64,000 nt of DNA from Triticum aestivum (taxonomy: Eukaryota > Streptophyta > Magnoliopsida > Poales > Poaceae): assembly GCF_018294505.1 (NCBI RefSeq), contig NC_057812.1, positions 66,142,875-66,206,874 on the forward strand, in the 5' to 3' direction. The translations under genes and the position numbers were made by a program. Every line of letters starts with the position of its first letter. Position 1 is the first letter of the stretch. Below are positions 34,900 to 47,369 of the stretch, one piece after another. The notes under the pieces are model-generated. The model was given only the letters and a program-made list of their open reading frames with translations, had not been told where the DNA came from and did not search any database.

Positions 34900-36277
34900 T
34901 GAAAGTGCGTTATATCGACTAGAGGGGGGGTGAATAGGCGATTTTTATGAAAGTCTTAAAAACATGGAAGTTTCGAAGACAAACGATAGAAATAAACCTA
35001 TTACCATGCAGCGGAAGGTAGACTACACTAGGCAAACCATAGTCAAGTATTCAATGGAGTGAAAGCACAATGACTAATAGCAGCTAGGCAGTAAAGATCA
35101 GGTAGGAAGATATTGTGAAGCCAATCAGAACAAGCAGTCACTCAGTGAAGACAAAAGATAAAGCAATCATACAATGACTTCACAAGGACCAATTGTAAAT
35201 AAAGAGATGGGAAGGATAGAACCAGTGAGCTTGGTGAAGACAAAGATTTGGTAGACCAGTTCCAACTGCTGTGACAGTTGTACGTCTGGTTAGGGCGGCT
35301 AGGTATTTAAACCCGAGGACACACAGTCCCGGACACCCAGTCCTGAACACGCAGCTCAGGACACCCAGTCCTCACCGTATTCCCCTTGAGCTAAGGACAC
35401 CCAGTCCTCGCCCAATCACTCTAGTAAGTCTTCAAGGTAGACTTCCAAACCTTCACAGACTTTGTTCACCGGCGATCCACAATGACTCTTGGATGCTCAG
35501 AATGCGACGCCTAACCGGCTGGAGGATTCACAGTCCTCAAGTGTAATAAGTATTCAGATCACACAGACAAGAAGACTTAAGTGATGCCTAACACTCTTTG
35601 GCTCTGGGTGGTTAGGGATTTATCCTCGCAAGGAATTCTCTCTCAAAGGCTTCGAGGTGGGTTGCTCTCAAACAACAAAATCCATGATTTAACTCTGAGC
35701 AGCCAACCGTTCATGGTTGTAGGGGGTGGGCTATTTATAGCCTCTAGGCAACCCGACCTGATTTGTCCGAAATGACCCTGGGTCACTAAGGAACTGACAT
35801 GTGTTTCAACGGTCAGATTTCAAATACACACGTCAACTTTACTTGGGCTACAAGCAAAGCTGACTTGTCCAACTCTGAACAGGATTCGCTCTCATAGTCT
35901 TCACTCGAAGACATAGGATTTTGGTTAAGCATCACTTCAGTCATTCTGACTGGTTCTCTTGGACCCCACTTAACAGTACGGTGGTTCCTATGACTCAACA
36001 AAGAAGAAAAAGAACTACGAAAGATCTAAGTATTCGCGCTCCATAGTCTTCATGCGATGTCTTCTCTTGTCATAGTCTTCAATGTGAATGTCTTCACATA
36101 CCACCTTTGACTTCAATGTCTTCATACATTTTTAGGGGTCATCTCTGGTAGGAAAACGAATCAATGAGGGACTTCTACCTGTGTTATCCTGCAATTCTCA
36201 CAAACACATTAGTCCCTCAACTAGGTTTGTCGTCAATACTCCAAAACCAACTAGGGGTGGCACTAGATGCACTTACA
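34900..36277 (-). repeat. 3' LTR of the SIRE-like Copia
   Basis: 1378 bp; on the minus strand it starts TGTAAGTGCATC and ends GCACTTTCA. It contains the same CTATAAATAGC TATA context as the 5' copy (~35731). Confidence 0.94.
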
Positions 36278-36292
36278 ATCTCCCCTTTTTTG
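36278..36292 (-). other. Polypurine tract of the SIRE-like Copia
   Basis: Minus strand AAAAAAGGGGAGAT immediately before the 3' LTR (TGTAAGTGC). Confidence 0.85.
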
Positions 36293-36800
36293 GTGATTGA
36301 TGACAAACTTGTTGAAGTTTTCAACGGGGAATATAATATGTGAACTTTGTAAAGGATAAGGAATTGTCTTCATAAGTTGCAAGGGCTCCCCCTGAAGATG
36401 TGCATACAAGTAATTTGCTTTTGGAATGCAAATGCACATGGCAGGTTGTACTTGTGGAGATCTTCTTCAACTTATGATGACAATTCATCATGCATGAAAA
36501 GTATGTGAAGATAATGACATGCATAATGAAAAATGGACGTCTGCAAAATGATCTAAGTGCGGAATTTATCGTCGCACATGCGGAATTTATCATCGCATCA
36601 TAGAATAGCAAATAAGTAGCAGACGACCATCGAGTTTAAGTGTTACAAGTCAAAGAACCAAATGTATCAAAACGAGAGTTGTAAACACTAGGCAAAACAT
36701 AAAGTAACCGCCCATATGGACCTGCTTGAAGACTATCAAACTCATATGCTTCTCCCCCTTTTGTCATGAAGGACCAAAAAGGTTTGAAGACATAGAGCAT

Positions 36801-39800
36801 CTACTCGTTCCCATGAAGAGTAGGTGAAGCAGCAAGGTCATCGATGGTGTTTGGCGGTGCAGAAGAACTTGGGGCAGTGTCGATGCATGCAGAAGTAGGG
36901 GGCGGTGAAGTAGCATCGTCTTCGTCCTCGATTACTCTGGCATTCACAGTTGCCGCGGAGGAAGAGAACTCAGAGTCTTCAAGAGATGGAGTTCGTCGCA
37001 GTACAGTCCTTCGGGGAGTTGTGGAGTCAAACTTGAAACGTTTAGAGAAGCCATCCTCTTGAAGATCATCCTCAGAACACATAAGCGTCAGCCCTTTCCA
37101 TGTACGCCGACAGGTTTCATGGGCAACAAAGGCATTCTTGGTGGCAAGATTGCGAATGCGGTTGACATCCACCAAGAGGCTTTGCATTTGGCGTTTCAGC
37201 CAGTCATGATGCCTATCCTGTTTCTGATGAAGGGCAACCAGAAGCTCTTGGTCATTGAGAACACGAGATCACTTCTTGGGCCGTTGGGCAATAGTGCTAT
37301 CAGTGGCTTCAGTGAGGGCACGATGAGGTGCACGTGTAGTACCAGCCAGAGCATAGACACGAGTGACTGCTTCAACTCCTTCAATGTTCTGAGAGAAACT
37401 TTGATGCTCAGCATTTTGAAGACTAAGAGGCTCCTTGGCAGGCTCTGGATAGATGGCTTCAACGGACATATCCACGTCGGGCAGAAAGATCCGATGATTG
37501 CGAGCAGAGGGCTGGTATGAGACAGCTGAGTGGAGTTTGATCAGCCGCATTATCCATGGAGCGTAGAACTTCAAGCCAAAAAGATCAGATCCAGATGCAG
37601 CAAGTTGGCGGATGAAGAAGTCTTGTGCATTGAAGCATTTGCCATGAAGAATATAGAAGACCAAGTCTTCATTGCACCTTCCAGCTTTGCATGTGGAGAA
37701 TGTCCTTTGATGGGCCAGAGAGTTCGCCTTATAATGTGATAGATAGTGCATGGCAGATACTCAAGGTCTTCAACAAAGAACTCCTTAGGATATGCAGCAT
37801 CTGGTGGCAAAGGCTTCATCATACTAAGCATCTGACTCATGTTCGGTTCAGGCTTCTGAAAGATGCTCTCCATAGATTCACTGTGAAGCTGACAGCCAGG
37901 TTCATAGAGATCTCTAGGAGTGGGCAGACCAGTGAGCTCAATGATATCAAAGGCTTTGGCTTCATGATGAACATTTCCGGTCATCCACTCAAGGACCCAA
38001 GTCTTCGGATCTCTGTTGTAGCCACGTATGTGAAGAGTGGCATAAAATTGGAGCAGCAACTTTTTGTTCCAGTGCTCTTGGTCGGTGACGAAAGGCAACA
38101 AGCCAGCCTCTTTGAAGCAATCCAGAGCTTCTTTCAAGCAGGGCACTCCAGTTATTGCTTCGGTGTCAAGACGCATATGAGGGAAGATGCGACCTTGATT
38201 GTACAGAATGCATGAGTAATAACTTCGCCGCGGAGAGCTCCAGAACCGATCAAAAGATATTCTTTCCCTTGAGTAGGGGTTCTTGGAGCTATTGAAGAAG
38301 GTGTTGTCTGCTTTGAAGCCATTGACATTAAAGGATGCAGGTGCTGATGCAGGACCTGGAAACCTGGGCAACCTTGGCATTGGCTTCTGTACCTAAGGCC
38401 TGTGCTCAACATGATAGTCAAACTGAGGACCAGCAGCAGGCGCAGGAATAGGAGCAGTAGCATCATTTGCTTCACTGACTTCTGGCTCATTGGTTGGTGC
38501 AGGCTCCACATTTGCTTCAGCCATGACAACGTCATTGGCTTCATTTGTGTTGGTGGTGGCAGCCTCAAGATTTTCTACCTCCACTTGATGAGCTGGAGGG
38601 TCGGGCACAAACACGTTCTCCTCGAGAACAGGTTCTTCAGTAATGGGGGGAGGAGGGACACGTTCTTCTTCTTGGGTGTCATCGGCTGATGCAGCCAGAA
38701 TGTCTTCAACAGCTTTAGCCCTAGATTCGGAGACATTCACAGTAGGAGTGGCATCTGGAAACACTTGACATGCAACAGAGTGGTGGGGGCACTTCTCCTT
38801 CTAGAACGCTCGAGAGAGGGACTTGAGACCTTGGTCCTTTGCGAAGCCTGCATAATGCTGGCGACGCCTTTGGAGATGGAGTTGGCTGGGCCTCAAAGTC
38901 ATCTGCTTCTTCTTGTCGGGGTGGTGTGACTTGTTGTTGTGGGTGATCATCCCAAGATGCATCCTGAGGAATTGGCATCAGAGGACGACCAATGCTGATG
39001 AGTTTGCTGTGCGTAAGCACAGGCGATGATACCTATTGGTGCTCGATCTGAGGAAGAACTACATCATCTTCAACATTGTCATGGTGACCAATGTCTTCAG
39101 CAGTGGTGGGATCAACTGCTGGAATATCTTCAGCTGTATGAGCCTCTGTGGAAGCAGGCTCATGGACAATCAGTTGGCGCTCTTGGTGTGTAGATGCAGG
39201 GCGAACCATTGAGATAGGTTCAACAACTAAGGGCTCTGTGGGAGCAGCCCGATCCTTCTTGGTCTTCCGCTTCTTCTTGGAGGGAGCAACATCAGAGGCT
39301 TCAGGATGTTTCCTCTTTCTGGCTTCAGCTTCAGCAGTCCTCGTCTTCTTCAGTTGTGAAGCGGTTGACCTAACCTTTGGCTTCGATCTAGTCATGCTGG
39401 CTGGGAAGACAATGTGATGTGCTTCCTGCCTTGGTGCGTCGGGTTCGGCCACAGCGGGCTTCTTCTTCTTCTTTGCAGCCATCCTGGGATTGATGCCAGG
39501 ACGCCCAAGGGCCTTGCGCTTCTCAGCCTCATTGTAGACTTGCACACACTTGTCAGCCAGGCTCTTCATGCGCTCACGAGAGCCTTGAGCTTCTTCACGC
39601 TTCTTGAGAAAGGCTTCTTTGAGCTCGTGCAGCATGATCTTGAAGTTCTTGACCTCTTGCACACTGAGCTTGGCCATATGCTTCTTAAACTGAGCTTTCT
39701 CAAAGTCGATCTTTTGCTTCAGTTCAACGATGCGCTGAGCTAGAGCTAGCTCTGAAGCAATGGCGCCATGGAAGGCGACACTGAGGCCAATTGGAAGTTG

Positions 39801-40781
39801 CAGATCTTCAAAGCTGAGGTTGGGCGTGTCAAACCACTCATCAATGAAGTTGTGGATGATTGCCACGTCAAAGAGAGGCAAATCATTGAAGATTTCTGCT
39901 TCTTCTTTGCTCTTGATCAGTTGCTCAAGAGCGTCATCTGCAAGATCTTCATCGCTGAACAGATCAATGGCGTCATTGCGCAGAATAGCAGCAGCAGTCA
40001 GTTCTTGGCTGGTGTGTTGTGAAGGCATCTTTACTCTTGAGGGCTTGGAGATGCGTGAAAAATCTTCAGACCGCACACTGTCTTCAGGAGGTGCAGTAGC
40101 CAGTGGCTTCGCTCATGAGATTTTTGGTCCTGAGGCAGGCATTGAAGCTTTAGGCTTCTTCAGTTTCTTTGGCTTCGGCGGGGCAGGCGCTTCATCAGAT
40201 TCAGCGTCATCTGCAGGCTCATCCACAACTGTCCCTTGAACCTTGATATGGATGATGAGACCTTCCAGATTGTAGAAGGGCCCAACAAGATTGGATTCAG
40301 CTTCGCGGGTGCCATCGGCACGGGGAGCAGAAGGGCCAGGGTTGAAGTAAAGTCCCCATGACTTCTTGTTTTGCTTGCCCGAATTCTTGGCAAACTAGAA
40401 GTTGCGCTTGAACAGATTGTCGTCACGACACCATAGTAGTGACGATGGGTGTGCATCTGCAGGCTGTGGTCCACGGACCATGCACGGATAGAAGCCTTGT
40501 TCAATGGCTTCATCTCTGGACCTGGGTTGAAGATTTTTGTATAGGATGTCTCCCCAAGGTCGCTTGATGGCATTTTTCTCAGCATATTCCTGGGTCACAA
40601 ACCGGTATTTGAACCATTGTTCTGCCCAATATCTTCGAATCCATTGGATTCGGGTCTTGTGCTGATTGTAATCCTCTTCAGGACCTGTCTTGTAAAGCTC
40701 TGAGAGGTCATCAGGCAAATCTCTTGACGTTCCCCCACGACGCTGTCTGCCACCCTTCCTTACTGATTTCTCTGCAGCCAT
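36801..40781 (-). pseudogene. Accessory ORF after pol in the SIRE-like Copia (~1,300 codons, broken)
   Basis: Same strand as pol. The likely start is the ATG at 40781-40779 (MAAEKSVRKGGRQRRGG), though the frame is open upstream to 40937. The N-terminal block has many Trp/Tyr/Arg residues (RIQWIRRYWAEQWFKYRF). A coiled-coil and Lys-rich NLS-like region (PSKKKRKTKK, ~39280) and Pro/Glu/Thr-rich linkers follow. A conserved globular part lies at 38300-37400 (ISFDRFWSSPRRSYYSCIL, LQFYATLHIRGYNRDPKTW). It ends at TAG/TGA 36801. Damage: TAG 40395-40397, TGA ~40114, TAG 39033-39031, a frameshift ~38830, TAG 38395-38393, a frameshift ~37640 and TAA/TAG 37271-37269. No transmembrane segment is seen, so an envelope role is not supported. 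I cannot name the family. Confidence 0.75.
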
Positions 40782-41509
40782 GAACTTCAAACTGAATGGC
40801 TTCAACATGTTCAAAGGCTTCAAAGGCTTTCGCTTGCTTGACAAACAGGAACTGGCTTCGGGAGAATTTATATGATACTGTAAGAATTCTTCAAATGAAT
40901 GCAGACTATGAGAACCAAGGGATTCTCCCACGGACATGTACCTGTGACGACATTAAGGTACGAGGGAAGGGGAAGAGGTCATATGCATTCTCAGAAGATT
41001 TTGAAGATAAATCAGTTTAGAAGACATTGACCTCATCGTGCGAAGACATTCACTCATAGATAAGGAGTTGGTTCCAGATTTGTATGAATCCACGGATCAG
41101 TACAAGTGAGGAATCTAACTACTTTGTGAAGCATAAGTGAACATACTAGGCATATTATGAGATGCAGTATGAAATAGATCCAACTTGTGTGAACAGAAAC
41201 TTCTTATGGTAGAAAGTGATGAATCTATAGGATCAAAGGGGCTGTAAAAAGGAAGTTTTATTTACCACACGAAGAACTGCTAGACGGAGTGGAAGAGGAG
41301 GCCGAGAAGTTCGATCGTCTATGCCCTAACTTGGTGACGGAGGACACCTACGGCGACGACGGAGAAGACGATGTCCGTGGCCGGCGTGAAGACAGCGTCA
41401 GAGAGGTTGCGGCAGCTAAGTGCTTCGTCACCAGCATCGTCGAGGGCTAGCGGTGGCGCTAGGGTTCGTGCGAGAGTGGAAGAAAGGATAATGACTGTGG
41501 TGAGGCGTG

Positions 41510-41517
41510 TATTTATA
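41510..41517 (-). promoter_or_regulatory. TATA box of a putative internal promoter
   Basis: Minus strand CCCTATAAATACACGCC. It is placed 730 nt upstream of the accessory ORF start and 60 nt downstream of a G-box. A start site near 41480 would fit. Confidence 0.55.
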
Positions 41518-41576
41518 GGGATAGGGACGGCACAGTGTTATTACACAGGTGCCCCTGGCGATCCACATCTGAACGA

Positions 41577-41582
41577 CACGTG
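41577..41582 (-). promoter_or_regulatory. G-box (CACGTG) upstream of the internal TATA box
   Basis: Palindromic CACGTG in GACACGTGGCCA, the ACGTGGC-type core bound by plant bZIP/bHLH factors. Its distance to the TATA box is typical of plant promoters. Function is inferred from position only. Confidence 0.45.
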
Positions 41583-42224
41583 GCCATCATGCAACATATC
41601 GGAGGTTGTTCCACGTTCCCACACACGCCTGGATTGTCGGGTGGTTGTTCCCACTTCTCTGGGTTTCAGGTGAAGGAATTAGCATTGAAAGCGGACTTAA
41701 TGTTTATCTCTGTATCTTCTGCTGACAAGGACGCAGAGAAGACATTCGACAGTTTCAAGAGAATGCATATGATTTGGAGAGATAGAGTTTGAGATAGAAA
41801 GCATAGAGAGGTTAGGGTCCAATCACATTCACTTAGTTCAAAAGATTCAACAAGAAGACATAGCTATAAGTGAATGCTGTAGAGGACAGAACACTAGTAT
41901 ATATATATATATATATATAATCAACATAGTGAAGATAATCATGAAGACAGGTTGAGATTGAAGCCAAACCAAATGTGAAGACATAGCAAATGCAACGCAT
42001 GGGTGAAACACTTCAAACAGAAGAATTTGGTGGTGGCGTTACCCACCGTATAGGAAGTATTAGACCCAGACACGGCGCACAATTATCGTGGCGCTCCGAA
42101 GTCAAATTCCACATTGATGTATTCACACTTAGAATGTATGTCTTCATTGATTGAAGATATACTTTACTTCGTGTGTTGCACATCTAAGTCGTCAATATGC
42201 ATAAGTGTTAGGATGTGTGCCTGA

Positions 42225-45200
42225 TCACAGGACATTTGAGGATTCCAGGATATTTGGCTCACACCGTAACTTGCAAAATCTCTTCTCATCCAAGGGCTTG
42301 GTGAAGATATCTGCCAATTGCTCTTCAGTGTTGACGTGTATGATATCAATATCTTCCTTCACAACATGATCTCTGAGAAAGTGATGACGAATTTCAAAGT
42401 GCTTTGTCTTCGAGTGCTGAACTGGGTTGTTGGCGCTTTCGTTGTCGCAGTAGAGTGGCACTTGCTTCAGATGAATGCCATAGTCTTTGAGTGTTTGCTT
42501 CATCCACAGAAGCTGAGCGCAGGAAGATCCAGCAGCAATGTATTCAGATTCAGCAGTGGAGAGAGATACACAGTTCTGCTTCTTTGAAGACCAACATACA
42601 AGTGATCGTCCCAGAAAATGACATGTGCCTGATGTAGACTTGCGATCCACCTTGTCACCAGCATAATCAGCATCCAAGAATCCAACCAGATCAAACTCTG
42701 AGCCCTTTGGATACCATAATCCTAGTGTTGGGGTGTAAGCCAAATATCGAAGAATTCGCTTCACAGCTAAGTGATGCGATTCCTTTGGTGCCGCTTGGAA
42801 TCGAGCACACATGCAAACACTAAGCATAATATCTGGCCTAGATGCACATAAATAAAGTAAAGACCCAATCATGGAGCAGCATACCTTTTGATCGAACTCT
42901 TTACCATTGTCGTCGGGATCCAGATGATGTTTGGCTGGCATTGGCTTCGTGAAGCCTTTGCAGTCTTGCATACCAAATTTCTTCAGGCAATCTTTGAGGT
43001 ACTTCTCTTGAGATATAAAGATGCCGTTGCGTTGCTGACGTATTTGAAGACCAAGGAAGAACTTCAGTTCACCCATCATGGACATCTGATATTGCTCTTG
43101 CATTATATATCCAAACTCTTCACTGTATTTCTGATTGGTGCATCCGAAGATAATGTCATCCACATATATTTGGCACACAAACAGTTCACCATCATATGTC
43201 TTCGTGAAGAGAGTGGGGTCGAGGGAACCAGATTTGAAGCCTTTGCTCTTTAGGAAGTCTTTGAGTGTGTCATACCAAGCCCGAGGTGCTTGTTTCAGGC
43301 CATACAGTGCCTTGTTGAGCTTGTACACCATGTCAGGATGTTTTGGATCTTCAAAGCCAGGCGGTTGTGCAACATACACTTCTTCTTCAATCTTCACATC
43401 CATTTGATATAGAAGTATGTTATGATGATTAGCATAGGCCAGCAGTATGCGTATGGCTTCAAGTCTAGCCACATGAGCAAATGTTTCATCGAAGTCAATC
43501 CCTTCAACTTGAGTGTATCCTTGAGCAACGAGACGAGCTTTGTTTCTGACAACTTGACCATGCTCATCTTGCTTGTTGCGATATATCCATTGGGTGCCTA
43601 TTATATTGTGCTTGCGAGGATCAGGACGCTTAACCAGTTCTCATACATTATTCAGCTCAAACTGTTGAAGCTCTTCTTGCATAGCTTGAATCCATTCAGG
43701 TTCCATGAAGGCTTCTTCAACTTTCTTGGGTTCAGTTATTGAGACACATGTGAAGTGCCCACAGAAATTTGCTAGCTGTGTTGCCCTTGAACGAGTGAGT
43801 GGACCTGGTGCATTGATGCTATCAATTATTCTCTCAATCTGCACTTCATTTGCAACACGAGGATGTATAGGACGAAGATTTTGCTCTTGCTGATCATTGT
43901 CATTGTTAGAGGGATTGTCTTCAGGCTGAGCATTGTCTTCAAGTTGATCAGGTGCGGAGATGATAAGTTCCTCTTCAGGTTGAGCTTCAGAAGGTATGAT
44001 TTCTCCAGTTCCCATAAGTTTGATTGATTCACTGGATGGAACTTCATCTAGCACATTTGGCAGGTGCTCTCTTTGTGAGCCATTAGTCTCATCGAACCGC
44101 ACATCCACTGTTTCAACCACTTTATAATGAAAGAGGTTGAAAACTCTGTAGGAGTGCGAATCCTTTCCATATCCAAGCATTAAACCCTCATGTGCTTTTG
44201 GTGCAAATTTTGAAGTGTGATGTGGATCCTTGATCCAGCACCTGGCGCCAAATACTCTGAAGTAACTGACATTTGGCTTCTTGCCAGTAAGGAGCTCATA
44301 GGATGTCTTGTTCAGAAGCTTGTGAAGATAAACACGGTTGATGATATGGCATGCAGTGTCAATGGCTTCAGGCCAGAATTTTCTTGGAGTCTTGTATTCA
44401 TCAAGCATCGTCCGAGCCATCTTAATAAGTGTTCTGTTCTTGCGTTCGATGATGCCATTCTGCTGTGGCATGTACGGAGCTGAGAATTCATGTGTGATGC
44501 CTAAGGTATCAAGATATGTATCTAGGCCAGTGTTTTTGAATTCAGTGCCATTGTCACTTCTGATATGCTTTATCTTGGCGCCAAAGTTGTTCATTGCTCG
44601 ATTGGCGAAGCGTCTGAAGACATCCTGCACTTCAGTCTTGTAAAGGATTATATGTACCCAAGTATATCTTGAATAATCATCAACAATGACAAAGCCATAG
44701 AGAAAAGCAGTAGTAGTAAGAGTTGAGTAATGAGTGGGACCAAAAAGATCCATGTGTAGCAGTTCGAAGGGTTGAGTCGTTGTCATGATTGTCTTTGAGG
44801 GATGCTTGGCCCTCGTCATCTTTCCTGCTTCATAGGCACCGCATAAGTGATCCTTCTTGAACTTGACGCCCTCGATGCCTATGACATGCTTCTTCTTTGC
44901 AAGGGTGTGGAGGTTCCTCATGCCAGCATGCCCTAGCCTTCGATGCCAGAGCCATCATTTAGAAGCTTTTGTTAGAAGACATACTGCAAGTTGTGGTCCT
45001 GCTAAGAAATCTACCACGTACAAATCATCTTTCCGATACCCTTCAAACACTAGAGATTTGTCAGATTCCATTAGTACAAGGCAACGATATTTTCCAAACA
45101 TCACAATCATGTTTAAATCACAAAGCATTGAGACAGACATTAAGTTGAAACCAAGGGATTCAACAAGCATGACTTTATCCATGTGTTGATCCTTTGAGAT

Positions 45201-45612
45201 TGCAACTCTACCTAGACCCAATACCTTGCTTTTACTAGTGTCAGCAAATGTGACGTGACTTTTGTCAGATGGACGTAAAGTTGAGTCCATGAGAAGACTT
45301 CGCTTGCCAGTCATGTGATTTTTACACCCACTATCAATAATCCATTCTGAAGCAGCTGGTGTCGTACCCTAAAGTGCAGTTAGGGGGATAGGCTTCACGA
45401 AGAGAATTGTGAAGCAAAAACACTGGACGAACTAGTGGATTATTAAAGTTTAGATCAAGATTATGACTGATAGGGCAAGTTGCAAGTGATTCAGGAACAA
45501 AGTACATAATAAGACCATTTGGGCATTTGATCTTGCGCCCTACAAGATGTTTAAGGTCCCCAGCAATAGTGTCAGACGATTTTGGTTTTCGGCTGGAGAC
45601 CTTTCCCTGCAA
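42225..45612 (-). pseudogene. Copia protease-integrase-RT-RNase H, broken
   Basis: Protease has the motif WIIDSGCKNHMTG, reached by a frameshift near 45360. A TGA at 44957-44955 cuts the link to the integrase zinc region. The integrase core has HMDLFGP, SDNGTEF and NGIIERKNRTL, so all three acidic residues are present. TGA at 43643-43641 precedes RT. In RT, MDVK is followed directly by I-EEEVYV, so the conserved AFLNG segment is deleted in frame (~43393); YVDDIIF (~43160) is intact. RNase H ([31 protein letters not shown]) ends at 42225. Integrase-before-RT order marks Copia; long gag and long post-pol region suggest the SIRE/Maximus lineage. Confidence 0.92.
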
Positions 45613-45619
45613 AAGAGAG

Positions 45620-47301
45620 TTAAGCTTTCTTAGCCACCCACATCTTCAAGGGTGGCTTCAAAGCAATGAGTCTAAGTGCAGCATCTGAGAACTTTGGCTT
45701 TGGAGCCCTAGCAAAAAGTCTTGCAGGTGGACAATAGTACTCATAAGAATAAGCAGAATAGTTCTTGGTCTTATGAACATGGCAGTTTGATGAACCGCGC
45801 TCATATTCATAGGCCTGAGTATGGCTTCCCTGCAAAACATTTGCGTTAGTGCGACTCAGGTGAGTCCTCTGTCTGTATGAAGCCTTTGGACCGTATGAAG
45901 CCTGTGGTCTGGGGTTTGTCTTCTTCACCTGTGGTGCCATTATGACATTCACAGGAAGATTCTCCAAACACCTTTTTGGCACCCAGACCTTCTTCATAGG
46001 TGGCCCATTCCTGTAGTTAGTACCAATATACCTGGCAAACACTTCACCATTCTGATTCTTAAACAGTTTATAGTTTGCATCAAAGGATTCATCAATAACA
46101 ATGGGATTAGCAGAAGTGAAGCCAGATAGGGTGGATGGATCCGCTGAAGGTTCCTTTGCAGCAACCCATGTGGTTTTGGGGTACTGCTCAGGTTTCCAGT
46201 AAGAGCCATCAGCATTCATTTTCCTTTCGAACCCAACACCATCTTTCCTAGGGTTTCGGTTCAGGATCTGCCTTTTGAGGACATCACATAGTGTCCGATG
46301 CCCTTTGAGACTTTTGAACATCCCTATTTCAAGCAATGTCTTCAACCTAGCATTCTCATCAGCAATAGCAGTGGCATCCTCAGCAGAGGGGTTAGTTATC
46401 ACATCAACAGTTGAAGATATTGCAACAGTAGCAGCAGTAGAACATTCAGCAATAGAAGTAGCGTCATCATGCCCAAGGCATTTAAGACATGGTGGTTCAA
46501 ATCCTTCCTGAGCAGGACTGATCTGTTCAGCGCGAAGTGACTCGTTTTCCTTTTGAAGATCTTCATGAGCCGCTCTCAATTTCTCGAGTTCTTGCTTCCT
46601 TTGAAGATAATCATAGGAGAGCTTTTCATGAGTTGTTGAGAGCGTTTCGTGACGACTTTCAAGTTCCTCATACTTAACTTGAAGATTTTTTATGTCTTCA
46701 ATTAAGGACTGAGATCGAGTCATTTTAGCATCCAACAGGTCATCGCTTTTGTCTAACAGTTTTTGAATATGTTCCATAGCTTTCTGTTGTTTAGTGGCAA
46801 GGGAAGCAAGTTTTGCATAGCTGGGTCCAAATTCATCACCAGTTCATCATCACTGGATTCAGATAGATAGCATTCAGTTACCTTAGCATCTTTTGCCATA
46901 AGGCATGATGCAGAAGATGATGATTTTGGTTCGAATGTCATTGCTTTGAGAGATTCCTTAAAGTCCTCAAACCAAGGATCATGACGAGTTCGATGACCTT
47001 CATAGACCTCAGAGAGACGGTCCCAGATAAGCTTCGCATGATCGATATGCATGATATTCTTGAACTGATTTTGAGACAAACAGGAGCAGATGACGTTCTT
47101 CTCCGTGAGGTTGAGAAGAGTGTACTTGCGAATGTCATCAGCTTCTGCCATCTTGCACAGATCGGTCAGACCAATCTCAGTGATGGTCCACAGCTTGCTG
47201 TTCATCGCCATGAGGCGCTTCTTCATCATGGCCTTCCACTTGGGATACTCGTGACCGTCAAAGATGGGGCATGACACAGTCTTCATTCCTGTGGTCGACA
47301 T
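45620..47301 (-). pseudogene. Copia gag with coiled coil, frameshifted
   Basis: It starts at ATG 47301 (MSTTGMKTVSCPIFDGHEYP, the usual Copia gag opening FxGxxYxxWK). The frame is lost near 46815 and resumes at 46777. A heptad-rich coiled coil (~46740-46530: LEKLRAAHEDLQKENESL) follows. The expected CCHC zinc knuckle is not complete; only a CLKCLGHD-type remnant is visible. The C-terminal part is basic and Tyr-rich and ends with VAKKA, TAA. Typical for the long gag of SIRE/Maximus-type elements. Confidence 0.88.
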
Positions 47302-47355
47302 AACTTAAAACTCCAGGCGATTAAACCAAAATCACACAGAACAGGGGAGTACCTC

Positions 47356-47367
47356 GCTCTGATACCA
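47356..47367 (-). other. Primer-binding site of the SIRE-like Copia (tRNA-Met)
   Basis: Minus strand TGGTATCAGAGC, two bases after the 5' LTR end. Exact 12-nt match to the initiator tRNA-Met 3' end. Confidence 0.9.
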
Positions 47368-47369
47368 AC

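Larger units (their letters stand above)
40782..42224 (-). other. Spacer between pol and accessory ORF, promoter-like
   Basis: Non-coding on the minus strand. It contains a G-box, a TATA box and a leader with AACCCTAGCGCC-type sequence and a 39-codon upstream ORF (41438-41319), i.e. features of a plant promoter and 5' UTR. A (TA)11 microsatellite lies at 41898-41919. Confidence 0.6.

Noticed and set aside
33758..34902. Two ORFs on opposite strands encoding the same peptide (MNFQSFGQTVKG...)
   Set aside because: They are the two arms of the fold-back MITE read from opposite strands, not genes.
35271..35775. Plus-strand ORFs in the SIRE-like LTR with repeated HPVL/RTPSP peptides
   Set aside because: They come from short GGACACCCAGTCC-type repeats in the LTR (seen again at 47741-48245), not a gene.
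36801..40781. Envelope protein interpretation of the post-pol ORF in the SIRE-like Copia
   Set aside because: No signal peptide or membrane-spanning segment is visible; the product looks nuclear or cytosolic with a basic patch and a coiled coil.
41371..41792. Plus-strand ORFs at 41.4-41.8 kb
   Set aside because: They are antisense to the promoter/leader region of the accessory ORF and lack any motif.
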